This document shows positions 45,293-54,354 of a stretch of 64,000 bases of DNA, piece by piece. A model generated the notes under the pieces. That model had not been told where the DNA came from. It was given only the letters and a program-made list of their open reading frames with translations, and ran no database searches. The stretch is from contig CAZWHY010000002.1 of NCBI GenBank assembly GCA_964633725.1, forward strand, positions 78,611 through 142,610, read 5' to 3'. The position numbers and the translations under genes were made by a program. The stretch is from Berkiella_A sp964633725. GTDB lineage: Bacteria; Pseudomonadota; Gammaproteobacteria; Berkiellales; Berkiellaceae. Numbering within the stretch: position 1 is the stretch's first letter; each line of letters opens with the position of its first letter.

Positions 45293-46040
45293 GTGAGCGG
45301 CAAAGCATTACAGTCAACATAATGGTTCCAATGGTCACATGGGCACCATGAAAGCCTGTCAACATAAAAAAGGTTGAGCCATAGATACCTGAAGCCATCG
45401 TTAAGTGTAAGTGTTCATAGGCTTCCATATATTCTATTACTTGGCAAACTAGAAATGCGATACCCAGTAATATTGTTAGTAGTAAGCCGATATTTAAGTG
45501 TGCGTTCTTCTTTTTGACTAATCCCCAGTGTGCCCAAGTTAGCGTTAAGCCACTCGTCAGCAGTAGAGCGGTATTAATGAAGGGTAATGGCCACCAGCCC
45601 ATGGCTTGGATAGGACCTTTGAAAAGCTTTTCATCTGGGTTGTTGAGCAAAGGCCATTGTGCTGAGAAGTGTTCCCATAACTGCTTATTGGTTTCCCCTT
45701 CGGCTAACCAAGGGACAGATAAGTGACTTGCATAGAACAATGCACCAAAGAAGGCACAAAAGAACATGACTTCAGAGAAAATAAACCAAGCCATGCCCCA
45801 GCGAAAGGAGCGATCCATTTGTTTGTTGTATTTGCCTGCAAGGCTTTCTTTGACAACGTCACTAAACCAGCCAAACATGGTCCAAACAATGGTCAAAGAA
45901 CCAGCTATAAATAGGTAAGGTCCATAACTATTGCCGTGCAGTGTATTTGCAATGCCAATGAATAATAAAAACAGACCTATAGAGGTTCGAATAGGCCATG
46001 CGCTACTTTCGGGTACGTAATATTGTTTAGCCTCTTTCAT
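45159..46040 (-). CDS. ctaE: Cytochrome c oxidase subunit III
   Basis: 293 residues with seven hydrophobic helices. Landmarks are SSAWPIRTSIGLFLLFIG, MAWFIFSEVMFFCAFFGALFY with the conserved Glu, NTALLLTSGLTLTWAHWGL and MLTGFHGAHVTIGTIML, ending WYWHFVDFVWLGLFFLVYL (each shown here in part of its run). It stabilises subunit I proton uptake. Its start overlaps ctaG by 14 bp and its 3' end overlaps the DUF2909 gene. Confidence 0.96.
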   Translation of the reverse strand: MKEAKQYYVPESSAWPIRTSIGLFLLFIGIANTLHGNSYGPYLFIAGSLTIVWTMFGWFSDVVKESLAGKYNKQMDRSFRWGMAWFIFSEVMFFCAFFGALFYASHLSVPWLAEGETNKQLWEHFSAQWPLLNNPDEKLFKGPIQAMGWWPLPFINTALLLTSGLTLTWAHWGLVKKKNAHLNIGLLLTILLGIAFLVCQVIEYMEAYEHLHLTMASGIYGSTFFMLTGFHGAHVTIGTIMLTVMLCRSLKGHFSPEHHFSFEATAWYWHFVDFVWLGLFFLVYLIPTGPWAS

Positions 46041-46575
46041 TCCTTGCCTCTTTGTCTGTAATATCGAATAAAGTATATGCCAGCGTCATATGTTTTATTT
46101 TATATGAAATGGCAGGGTCGATGGTAAATTTCAGCGGCAGCGTCACTTCCTCGTTCGGCGCCAAATATTGTTTTTGAAAACAAAAGCACTCTACTTTTTT
46201 AACGTGATTGCCTGCAATATTAGGACTCACGCTAGGAATGGCTTGTACCACCATTGCATGATTGGTTAAGTTTTTGAGGATAAAATGTGTTTGCACATAC
46301 TCGCCTGGGTGCATCGTAAATTTTTTTTCGGCCGGTTTAAAGGTCGTTGGCGTATTTTCATTCATCATACCCATCAACTCTAGATCAATTGTTCGGCTTG
46401 TATCAACTTTTGTGATCAGAGGTTGGGGCTTGTCTGGGGTTTTGCCATTTAAGCCTGCCACTTTGCAAAATACGTTATAAAGTGGCACGAGTGCATAACA
46501 AAACGCGAACATGGCTATCACGGCAAAAGCCATGATAGCGAGTTGTTTTTTGAGAGGGTTTTTTTCTTTTATCAT
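46027..46575 (-). CDS. ctaG: Cytochrome c oxidase assembly protein CtaG/Cox11
   Basis: 182 residues. One N-terminal helix (about 12-32, MFAFCYALVPLYNVFCKVAG) and a periplasmic immunoglobulin-like domain with the copper-binding Cys pair in ECFCFQKQ. It delivers CuB to subunit I. It overlaps ctaE and lies 20 bp after ctaD, the usual order in Gammaproteobacteria. Confidence 0.96.
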   Translation of the reverse strand: MIKEKNPLKKQLAIMAFAVIAMFAFCYALVPLYNVFCKVAGLNGKTPDKPQPLITKVDTSRTIDLELMGMMNENTPTTFKPAEKKFTMHPGEYVQTHFILKNLTNHAMVVQAIPSVSPNIAGNHVKKVECFCFQKQYLAPNEEVTLPLKFTIDPAISYKIKHMTLAYTLFDITDKEARNERG

Positions 46576-46595
46576 AAATTGATTCTCAAGCCTTA

Positions 46596-48191
46596 CTATT
46601 TAATAACAGGCGGTGTAGTGAACGTATGGTAAGGCGCAGGCGATGGTATAGTCCATTCTAACCCTTCTGCACTATCCCATACTTTGCTGGTTGCTTTTTT
46701 ACCGCTCCGAATGGTTTTGATCACAATATAAAAGAAAAATATCTGACTGGCACCAAAAGCAAATGCGCCGATGCTAATAATTTGATTAAATTCAGCAAAC
46801 TGTAATGCATAATCAGGGATCCGCCTGGGCATACCTGCCAACCCTAAAAAGTGCATGGGGAAGAAGGTAATGTTCATCGAGATAACAGATAACCAAAAAT
46901 GTGTTTTGCCTAAAGTTTCATTAACATAGTTACCACACCATTTGGGAAGCCAGTAATATACTGCCGCATAGATTGAGAACAATGCACCTGGCACCAATAC
47001 ATAATGAAAATGTCCGACGACAAAATACGTATCGTGATACTGGAAATCAGCGGGTGTGATGGCGAGCATGAGGCCAGAGAACCCACCAAATGTGAATAAG
47101 ATTACAAAAGCTAAAGCAAATAGCATCGGCGTTTCAAAGCTAATAGAGCCTTTGTATAACGTAGAGACCCAGTTAAAGACTTTTACACCTGTTGGCACGG
47201 CAATTAATAGTGTGGCATACATGAAAAATAACTCACCTGCCAATGGTATACCGACCGTGAACATATGATGTGCCCAAACAACAAAAGAGAGGAGCGCAAT
47301 AGAGCATGTAGCGTATACCATTGAGGTGTAACCAAATAATGGTTTGCGAGCAAATGTCGGGATAATTTGAGAGACAATGCCAAAAGCAGGCAAAATCATA
47401 ATGTAAACTTCAGGGTGACCAAAGAACCAGAAAATATGTTGGAATAGGACTGGGTCGCCACCACCGGCTGCACTGAAAAAGCTAGTGCCAAAATGGCGGT
47501 CGGTTAACATCATGGTGACAACGCCAGCCAGTACAGGCATAACGGCAATCAATAAAAAAGCGGTGATGAGCCATGTCCAGCAAAAAATGGGCATTTTCAT
47601 CATGTCCATGCCCGGGGCGCGCATATTTAAAATGGTCGCGATTACATTAATCGCGCCCATAATGGATGAGATGCCCATCATATGTACGGCAAAGATAAAA
47701 TAATCCGTACTAGCTGGGCCGTATTCAGTAGAGAGTGGCGCATAAAATGTCCAACCAAAGTTGGGGGCAGAGCCTTCCATCAATAGCGTACTAAGCAATA
47801 AGGTAAAAGCGAAAGGTAAAATCCAAAAGCTCCAGTTGTTTAACCTAGGCAACGCCATATCTGGTGCGCCAATCATCATTGGGATCAACCAGTTTGCTAA
47901 TCCTACAAAAGCTGGCATGATGGCGCCAAAAACCATGATCAAGCCATGTAAAGTGGTCAGCTGGTTAAAAAACTCGGGTTCCATTAGCTGCATACCGGGT
48001 TTGAATAACTCCATTCGGATGAGCAGCGCTAAAATACCGCCAATAATAAAGCTAGAAAAGCTTAACCAAAGATATAATGTTCCAATATCTTTGTGATTTG
48101 TTGTAGTGACCCAACGCATTAGGCCTTTTCTGGGCCCGTGATGATGATCATCTGCGCTATGGGTATGGGGTGCTGCTGTACCGACACTCAT
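46596..48191 (-). CDS. ctaD: Cytochrome c oxidase subunit I
   Basis: 531 residues from the ATG at 48191, which has AAGGAAC upstream; a longer frame adds ten residues without a site. Twelve hydrophobic helices. The heme and CuB ligands are conserved: HGLIMVF (low-spin heme His), the active site FWFFGHPEVYIMILPAFG with the His-Tyr pair, WAHHMFTVG with two CuB His, and YFVVGHFHYVL with the high-spin heme ligands. This is an A-family heme-copper oxidase. The N-terminus is His-rich (HTHSADDHHHG). Confidence 0.98.
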   Translation of the reverse strand: MSVGTAAPHTHSADDHHHGPRKGLMRWVTTTNHKDIGTLYLWLSFSSFIIGGILALLIRMELFKPGMQLMEPEFFNQLTTLHGLIMVFGAIMPAFVGLANWLIPMMIGAPDMALPRLNNWSFWILPFAFTLLLSTLLMEGSAPNFGWTFYAPLSTEYGPASTDYFIFAVHMMGISSIMGAINVIATILNMRAPGMDMMKMPIFCWTWLITAFLLIAVMPVLAGVVTMMLTDRHFGTSFFSAAGGGDPVLFQHIFWFFGHPEVYIMILPAFGIVSQIIPTFARKPLFGYTSMVYATCSIALLSFVVWAHHMFTVGIPLAGELFFMYATLLIAVPTGVKVFNWVSTLYKGSISFETPMLFALAFVILFTFGGFSGLMLAITPADFQYHDTYFVVGHFHYVLVPGALFSIYAAVYYWLPKWCGNYVNETLGKTHFWLSVISMNITFFPMHFLGLAGMPRRIPDYALQFAEFNQIISIGAFAFGASQIFFFYIVIKTIRSGKKATSKVWDSAEGLEWTIPSPAPYHTFTTPPVIK

Positions 48192-48256
48192 AATTTGTTC
48201 CTTTTGTTCCCAAACGAGCATGCTCTTTTGTTTTTATAAAAGCCTGCCTAATATAT

Positions 48257-49399
48257 TTAACCTTGTTCTCTAATGGCTTTGATATCACTTGGTTGCACGA
48301 TATCTTTGCTGTCATGACCCCAAGCATTTCGCTCGTAGGTAATAATCGCTGCAATCTCTAAGTCAGTTTTTTGCTCGCCAAAAGCAGGCATTGCATTTTT
48401 ACCAAATAAGACATTTTTGATGTGCTCATTTTTTCGAGCGGGTTCTCTGACAATAGGGCTGTCGAGTAATGATGGGAAGGTGGGTGGTAAACCTTTACCA
48501 CTGGCTTGGTGACACATAGCACAAACCGTGTTGTATCCTTTTTCACCTTTGACCATTAGCTCATCAAATGTCCACTCTTTGCCTTCGTCAGCTTGAGCAT
48601 TGGCTTTGGCTTCTATTTGCTCTTCCAACCATGCATCATATTCTGCTTGTGGTTTGGCTATCACAACAATAGGCATAAATCCATGTTTGGCGCCACATAG
48701 CTCGGCGCATTGCCCTCTATAAGTACCCGGTTTATCTTCGTCAACATATGTCCAGACTTCACGAATGAACCCCGGGATAGCATCTTTTTTGATGGCAAAG
48801 GCAGGTACCCACCAAGAATGGATAACATCTTTAGAGGTAATTAAGAATCTCACTTTAGTCCCTACAGGAATCACAACCGGGTTATCCACTTGTAGCAAAT
48901 AATCTGGATTTTTGGGCTGGATATTATTAATCTCTTTTTCAGGCGTTGATAAATAGCTGAAAAAATTAATATCTTCGTCTATATAATCATAATGCCAATA
49001 CCAACGGTAGCCTGTGACCTTAATGGTCATTTCGGACTTAGAAAAATCTTCCATTTTAATAAGCGTCTTAGAGGCTGGAATAGCCATCGCTATTAAAATA
49101 AAGAAAGGTATGATGGTCCAAATAATTTCAACCGTTGTGCTCTCATGGAATGTGGCAGCTTGATGGCCAATAGATTTTCTGTGACAAACTAAGGCATAAA
49201 TCATCACTGAAAATACAATGATAGCAATGACGACACAGATCCAAAAAATAGTCATGTGTAAGTTGAAAACATTCGCACTAATTTGGGTGACGCCTTCAGT
49301 CATGTTTAGCGTATAGTCAGCCCATACGGCGGGACTGACGCATAAACCCAGTAGCAAGAATAAACAATTTCTGATGGGGATCGTCCAACTTAAGGACAT
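48257..49399 (-). CDS. ctaC: Cytochrome c oxidase subunit II with fused cytochrome c domain
   Basis: 380 residues. Signal peptide to about 27, two helices (about 45-70 and 87-108), then the CuA cupredoxin domain with ligands in VIHSWWVP, CAELCGAKHGFM (two Cys, His, Met). A C-terminal cytochrome c domain has the heme motif CAMCH and a distal Met in KNAMPAFG. The fusion gives a caa3-type subunit II that can accept electrons directly from the quinol-cytochrome c arm. It heads the minus-strand block ctaC-ctaD-ctaG-ctaE. Confidence 0.97.
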   Translation of the reverse strand: MSLSWTIPIRNCLFLLLGLCVSPAVWADYTLNMTEGVTQISANVFNLHMTIFWICVVIAIIVFSVMIYALVCHRKSIGHQAATFHESTTVEIIWTIIPFFILIAMAIPASKTLIKMEDFSKSEMTIKVTGYRWYWHYDYIDEDINFFSYLSTPEKEINNIQPKNPDYLLQVDNPVVIPVGTKVRFLITSKDVIHSWWVPAFAIKKDAIPGFIREVWTYVDEDKPGTYRGQCAELCGAKHGFMPIVVIAKPQAEYDAWLEEQIEAKANAQADEGKEWTFDELMVKGEKGYNTVCAMCHQASGKGLPPTFPSLLDSPIVREPARKNEHIKNVLFGKNAMPAFGEQKTDLEIAAIITYERNAWGHDSKDIVQPSDIKAIREQG

Positions 49400-49698
49400 G
49401 CCACGTTACTCCATTTTAATAGGTTCTCTTAATCCAGATATTGAATTAGTGAGAGGGTTTGCCGAAGTGGGTGAAGAGTATTTTGAGTTCTGACTGCATG
49501 GTGTCTTGTGGGATCCTTTGCTATGTCACCAACAAAAAATTTATCTTTTGCTCACTTATCCTTAATTACAGCGCGTACTTTACCTTGCTTTGTAAAAAAG
49601 CGAAATAGCTTATACGACTCTATGTGTGTATTTGACCTATTTATCTGTCCAGAGTCAACAAAGTTGGAATCGTTACTGTGTAGTTTGGTTATTTATTG
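49400..49698. other. Intergenic region upstream of the cytochrome oxidase genes
   Basis: About 300 bp between ctaC (leading leftward) and the 3' end of the antiporter gene. It should hold the ctaC promoter. A 67-codon plus-strand frame (49508-49711) has no ribosome binding site, no recognisable product and runs into the antiporter gene, so I do not call it. No repeat or RNA gene was seen. Confidence 0.55.
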
Positions 49699-51156
49699 TT
49701 ATAGCCCGTGAATGATAAGTACGCCTGTAGAAAGTAAAGTGGCTAGCCCAGCACTCAACAGTGCCAATGGCATTTGTGTGCGTACGTGATCCATGAGGTC
49801 ACAGCCAGTGAACATACTTGATAAAATCGTGGTATCTGAAATAGGAGAACATTGATCACCAAATACAGTTCCCCCTAGTACAGCACCAAAGCAGACATGA
49901 ATGAAAAATGGATCAGGATTAAGGCTATAAGCTAAAGGCAGAGCAATAGGAAAAACAACAGCATATGTGCCCAACGCTGTACCAGTGGCAAAGGCAACGA
50001 TCATACAAAGTACGGTCAGAACAGCGGGCAGAGCTAGTGGTGCGATGATATCTTGAGTGAGTTGGACTAAAAACTGTGCTGTGCCGACTTTATTGGTTAC
50101 GATACCTAAGGCAATCGCTAAGCCGATAATAATCGCACCCAATGTCATTGAGCGGCATCCACGGCTAAAGCCATCTAGGATTTCATCTAAAGGCATTCCT
50201 CTAACAAAAGCTAAGAGCATAGACATGCACGCAGCTGTTAAAAAAGCGGCATTAATCCAGTTTGCATTTTCTTGTTGAATCATACCGGCTCGCCATAACA
50301 AAAAAGGCGTAACCGTCATAAATAATAAGAATGTAATCGGCAGTAAAAAATCAGCGAAACTTGGGTTGTAACCTGGATAAGTTGCATCCTCTTCATCGCC
50401 AGGCAATATAAGCGGTCTGGCATCAGGGGCATCTAATTGGCCTGTTTCTCGAGCACGCTTGCGAGCTGCCGCCATTTTCTTGCCGACCCATGGCATCCAG
50501 CCCATAGCAAAAAGCAAGGTGATAATAACGGTGCATATGGCGTAGAAATTAAAAGGGATAGATTTAATAAAAAAGGTATATGCAGAGCCAGTTGTTGGAA
50601 TAATGGGAATAATACCTACAACAAGACCGCCTACATAGATTGGCCAAGCATTAAGCGGAATCAAGGTTGCGACAGGGGATGCGGTTGAATCGATGACATA
50701 AGCGAGTTCTTCATGGCTAACCCGGTGTTGATCGGCAACCGGCCTGACGGTTGTACCTGTGAGTACCGTACTGATTGTACCGCCTTGATGAAATATCATA
50801 CTGACTATCCAGCCAAACACCAGAGAACCCCTGGCGCTGTGAACAATTTTGCTTCCCAAGCGCTTAGTAAAATATTGGGTACCGCCGGTTTTTTCCCACA
50901 TGCCAATAATGCCGCCCAAAGACCAAAGGTAGACGAGCAAGATTGTAGCAAATGCCTGGGATCCTAATGCGGGGAGCATAAAATTATCAATAATGCTTGA
51001 TGCTAATAAATCGCCAGTTTGAACAACAAGTACTAGACCGCCTGCCAGGATACCGGCAAATAGGGCGAGCAAAACCTGGCGCGTGGTAAATGCTAAAACT
51101 AAGGCAACTAAAGGTGGGATTAAAGAAATCCAATTCGAGTCAACAGTACTGGTCAT
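49699..51156 (-). CDS. Na+/H+ antiporter, NhaC family
   Basis: 485 residues with about eleven to twelve hydrophobic helices. WISLIPPLVALVLAFTTRQV, SMIFHQGGTISTVLTGTTVRP (in two parts), DSTASPVATLIPLNAWP and VFGDQCSPISDTTILSS are characteristic of NhaC-like carriers. These exchange sodium for protons or organic ions at the inner membrane; some relatives move amino acids, so the exact substrate is open. It stands alone on the minus strand downstream of apaH (23-bp gap). Confidence 0.88.
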   Translation of the reverse strand: MTSTVDSNWISLIPPLVALVLAFTTRQVLLALFAGILAGGLVLVVQTGDLLASSIIDNFMLPALGSQAFATILLVYLWSLGGIIGMWEKTGGTQYFTKRLGSKIVHSARGSLVFGWIVSMIFHQGGTISTVLTGTTVRPVADQHRVSHEELAYVIDSTASPVATLIPLNAWPIYVGGLVVGIIPIIPTTGSAYTFFIKSIPFNFYAICTVIITLLFAMGWMPWVGKKMAAARKRARETGQLDAPDARPLILPGDEEDATYPGYNPSFADFLLPITFLLFMTVTPFLLWRAGMIQQENANWINAAFLTAACMSMLLAFVRGMPLDEILDGFSRGCRSMTLGAIIIGLAIALGIVTNKVGTAQFLVQLTQDIIAPLALPAVLTVLCMIVAFATGTALGTYAVVFPIALPLAYSLNPDPFFIHVCFGAVLGGTVFGDQCSPISDTTILSSMFTGCDLMDHVRTQMPLALLSAGLATLLSTGVLIIHGL

Positions 51157-51179
51157 AAACGTTATCTTATAATTATTTT

Positions 51180-51998
51180 TTAATTACTTTTACTGTGGCA
51201 AGCGACGGATGTCATTTGCTCAGTTTCTAGACACATCGCGGTTAAGGCATTACCCCAAACACAACCGGAGTCAACTACAAAGATATCCGCAGCATGACAC
51301 TTACCAGACAAGGCAGCCCAATGACCAAATACAATTTTTTGCTGTATAAATTTTCGGTTTGGGTGTAAAAACCAAGGAATACCATTTTGGGGAGGCGCAT
51401 CTAATCCACCTTTTTTGCTAAAATCTAAGTGACCAGCTTGTGTGCAAAAGCGCATACGGGTAAAGGCATTGACAATAAAACGCGTTCTTTCCCAACCTGT
51501 TAATGCATCGTCCCAGATATTAGGTTCATTACCGTACATATGTTTGAGAAATAATTTTGTATTATTTTTTAAAATAGCCTCAACTTCTAAAGCCAGAGAC
51601 TTGGCTTTGTCTAAATTCCATAATGGATACAAACCTGCATGGGTCATCATGAAATTTAAATTCTCATCATGATGCAATAGAGGTTGCTGATATAACCAAT
51701 TTATTAGAGACTCTGCATCAGGAGCAGATAATATTTCCTGATAGGTGTCGCTTTTGCTTGGGGTTATATATCCATAGTAAGCAGCTAACAAAGTTAAATC
51801 ATGATTGCCTAGCACCGTAATGGTATTACTTGGCAAGTTGCTAACATAACGCAAGGTTTCTAGTGATTGTGGTCCCCTATTAATAAGGTCGCCAGTAAAC
51901 CATAATTGGTCTTGTGCTGGGTCATATGCAATTTTATCCAATAAATTTTTAAGTGGCTCTAAACAGCCTTGTAAGTCACCAACAGCATAAGTGCTCAT
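51180..51998 (-). CDS. apaH: Bis(5'-nucleosyl)-tetraphosphatase, symmetrical
   Basis: 272 residues, usual length for ApaH. Cleaves diadenosine tetraphosphate to two ADP and can remove Np4 caps from RNA. Metallophosphatase motifs: VGDLQGC, FTGDLINRGPQS, VLGNHD, MMTHAGLYPLW and FGHWAALSG. Elsewhere apaH often follows rsmA (ksgA); here it lies 2.4 kb away, on the far side of a two-component pair and dgkA. Confidence 0.97.
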   Translation of the reverse strand: MSTYAVGDLQGCLEPLKNLLDKIAYDPAQDQLWFTGDLINRGPQSLETLRYVSNLPSNTITVLGNHDLTLLAAYYGYITPSKSDTYQEILSAPDAESLINWLYQQPLLHHDENLNFMMTHAGLYPLWNLDKAKSLALEVEAILKNNTKLFLKHMYGNEPNIWDDALTGWERTRFIVNAFTRMRFCTQAGHLDFSKKGGLDAPPQNGIPWFLHPNRKFIQQKIVFGHWAALSGKCHAADIFVVDSGCVWGNALTAMCLETEQMTSVACHSKSN

Positions 51999-52206
51999 TT
52001 TATGGCTCCATATTTTCTCAAAGTGGGCGTTGATTCTCTTTGCTTATCAAGAAGTCCATGTACAGTTCAGAGCTATCATACGATGCTATTTTTGCGTCTG
52101 CAATAAAACGGCCGCCATTAGTTTGGAGGGCAACAAAATATGCAGCCTTAGATGGAAAATACTTGCATACCAGTATGGCTACTTTCAGATTATCTAGTTA
52201 TCGTAA

Positions 52207-52569
52207 TTATTTTAATTTTGCATCAATGACTTTAATCATTTCAGCAGCGTCATAAGGTTTTTCAAAATATGCTAAGGCGCCCAATTTATCACTTTTCTCC
52301 TTATATTTAACATCCTTACTTGCAGTGATAAAAATAAAAGGTGTCCCGAAGCTTTTAACATTGTCTATAGAAAATTGTGCCACGTCGAATCCATCACCGG
52401 CAGGCATCGTGATATCAAGCACCATGAGATCAAACTTTGTTTTGACTATTTTTTGACGTGCAGCGTATACATCAAACGCATGATCGACGTTATATCCTGC
52501 AGAAGATAAGCGGATATGTAAAGCTTTGGCAATATCTTTATCATCTTCTACCACGAGTATTGTTTTCAT
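52207..52569 (-). CDS. Single-domain response regulator
   Basis: 120 residues from the ATG at 52569, which overlaps the kinase stop as ATGA and has AAGGAA 6-7 bp upstream; an ATG two codons earlier is too close to that site. ILVVEDDKDIAKAL, phospho-Asp in LMVLDITMPAGDG, Thr in FIFITAS and Lys in FEKPYDA. It has no output domain. It is the immediate partner of the REC-kinase upstream. Confidence 0.93.
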   Translation of the reverse strand: MKTILVVEDDKDIAKALHIRLSSAGYNVDHAFDVYAARQKIVKTKFDLMVLDITMPAGDGFDVAQFSIDNVKSFGTPFIFITASKDVKYKEKSDKLGALAYFEKPYDAAEMIKVIDAKLK

Positions 52570-53762
52570 GAACATTTCCTTAGTTGTTGGGGTTGATTAG
52601 GATCAAATGTGGGGACAGTGAAAGAAAAGGTACTGCCTACGCCTATTTTGCTTTTTGCATAAATATTAGATTGATGTAGCTCAACAAGCCCTTTGCACAA
52701 GCTGAGTCCTAGTCCAAGTCCTTTCATAGAGGATTCATCTTTCTCGCAACGAACTTGAAATAGCCGCTCAAATACTTTTGACAAATCATCTTCTGAAACG
52801 CCCCGTCCTGTGTCGCTAATAGATATGAGGATATATTGCTCATCTTGCTTTACTGCTGTAACATTTATTTTACCTTGTTCCATAAATTTTAAAGAATTAT
52901 TCAGCAAGTTCATTATAACCTGGTATATCCGTGTTGTATCAATGTAAGCTACCGGGAGTGAGTTTTGCACCTTGCAATGTAGTACTATGTTTTTTTTCTC
53001 TGCTAAAACAGAAAATTCAGTGATGATGGGTTTAATAAATTCGGATAAGTTTGTTTTCTGAGGATTGATTTCCAGTTTGCCGGATTCTAGCTTGTTAAAG
53101 TCTAATAAATCATTGATATAGACAGACATTCTAGAGCAGCCTTTTTGTGCTATTGATAAATATTCTCCTTGCTGTTCATTAATGGGGCCAGCTAAGCCTT
53201 CTAAAATAATTGAAATAAATTCTTTCATGGATGTTAAAGGTGTTTTGAGCTCATGGGAAAGGTTATGGTATAGACGATTTAACTCGTCGTGCTTATTGGT
53301 TAGGGATGCATTTGTTGCAACTAATTTGTTATATTGAGTTTTGATTGTTTGGGACAAGACCCATTTTTCACAAGCATTTGTAATAGAGCGGTTGATGCCA
53401 TCGCTTGATATTTCAGTTTTTATCAGGTAATCCATTAAGCCATATTCAATCGCTTGAGATGCAACTTTCTCGCTGCCCTGCCCTGTGAGCATTATAACAG
53501 GTGCTTTTAACTCTGGTTCTATATTTTTAAGTTCCTCTATTAGTTCTATACCTGTCATTTTGGGAAATAAATAATCAACTAAAATGCAGTCAATGTCATT
53601 TTGATTGTATATATCAGCGGCTTGTTGATAATCGCTCGATTCAAAAAACTCATAACGTGGATTAACTCTGTTTTCTAAAAGCTTAATGTATGAGTATCGG
53701 TCAATTTCATCATCATCAATGATGAGTAGCCTCACAGTAGCGTTGTTGTGGTTGTCTTGCAT
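52566..53762 (-). CDS. Receiver-histidine kinase (soluble)
   Basis: 398 residues from the ATG at 53762 (GAGAG upstream; a TTG four codons earlier is possible). An N-terminal receiver (LLIIDDDEIDR; Asp in CILVDYLFPKMTG) precedes HisKA with NLSHELKTPLTSMKEFI and an ATPase with NLLNNSLKFM, DTGRGV and GLGLGLSLCKGLV. No membrane segment or other sensor domain, so it is a relay protein that reads an upstream phosphodonor. Its receiver resembles that of the GGDEF-EAL protein at 38458-40176 (LLIIDDDEID, TGQGSEKVA against TGQGAEQVA), suggesting both answer to related kinases. Confidence 0.92.
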   Translation of the reverse strand: MQDNHNNATVRLLIIDDDEIDRYSYIKLLENRVNPRYEFFESSDYQQAADIYNQNDIDCILVDYLFPKMTGIELIEELKNIEPELKAPVIMLTGQGSEKVASQAIEYGLMDYLIKTEISSDGINRSITNACEKWVLSQTIKTQYNKLVATNASLTNKHDELNRLYHNLSHELKTPLTSMKEFISIILEGLAGPINEQQGEYLSIAQKGCSRMSVYINDLLDFNKLESGKLEINPQKTNLSEFIKPIITEFSVLAEKKNIVLHCKVQNSLPVAYIDTTRIYQVIMNLLNNSLKFMEQGKINVTAVKQDEQYILISISDTGRGVSEDDLSKVFERLFQVRCEKDESSMKGLGLGLSLCKGLVELHQSNIYAKSKIGVGSTFSFTVPTFDPNQPQQLRKCS

Positions 53763-53993
53763 TTTATCTCTCAAAGAGGAATATGTTTAAATAACCAGAA
53801 AATATTTTATCATCATAAAAAATCACGTACTTATTTACAGCGTAATGTTAATATTATTCTAAATAATATAGTTTATAGTATAGTCAAATGTTAAGCTGGA
53901 CAAATATTCTGTTATTTAGGTTAATAATATTAAAGTTGATTTTAATGCGTTGTTGAATCGGTTTGAAAGAAAGGCAAATATCAGGAGAAATAT

Positions 53994-54347
53994 ATGAACC
54001 CCATCCCCAGAATTATAAAAGCGTTTGGTTATTCCGCGGCAGGTTTATGCCATGCGGTGAAACATGAAACCGCTTTTGCGCAAGAGCTGGTCTTAGCTGT
54101 ATTGTTTATACCGCTTGCGTTATTTCTTAATGTTTCTGCCACTGCCAAAATATTAATGATTTGTAGTATTATTTTTATATTGATTATGGAGCTGATTAAC
54201 AGCGCAATAGAAGCGGTTGTCGATAGGGTGTCAGATGAGATACATCCCCTATCTAAGCAAGCAAAAGATATGGGGAGTGCAATTGTATTTTTGGCCTTTT
54301 TGCAAGCGGGTATTATTTGGGGCGGATTTTTGTTATTTGCGCTTTAA
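53994..54347 (+). CDS. dgkA: Diacylglycerol kinase
   Basis: 117 residues with three helices. Phosphorylates diacylglycerol, a by-product of periplasmic glucan and lipid A decoration, to phosphatidate at the inner membrane. Conserved elements are KAFGYSAAGLCHAVKHETAF, IMELINSAIEAVVDRVSDE with the catalytic Glu and Asn, and SKQAKDMGSAIVFLA. AGGAGAAA precedes the ATG. It converges on rsmA with 7 bp between stops. Confidence 0.95.
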   Translation: MNPIPRIIKAFGYSAAGLCHAVKHETAFAQELVLAVLFIPLALFLNVSATAKILMICSIIFILIMELINSAIEAVVDRVSDEIHPLSKQAKDMGSAIVFLAFLQAGIIWGGFLLFAL

Positions 54348-54354
54348 TGCAAAC

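Noticed and set aside
49508..49711. 67-codon plus-strand frame upstream of ctaC
   Set aside because: No ribosome binding site, no family, and it ends inside the antiporter gene on the other strand.
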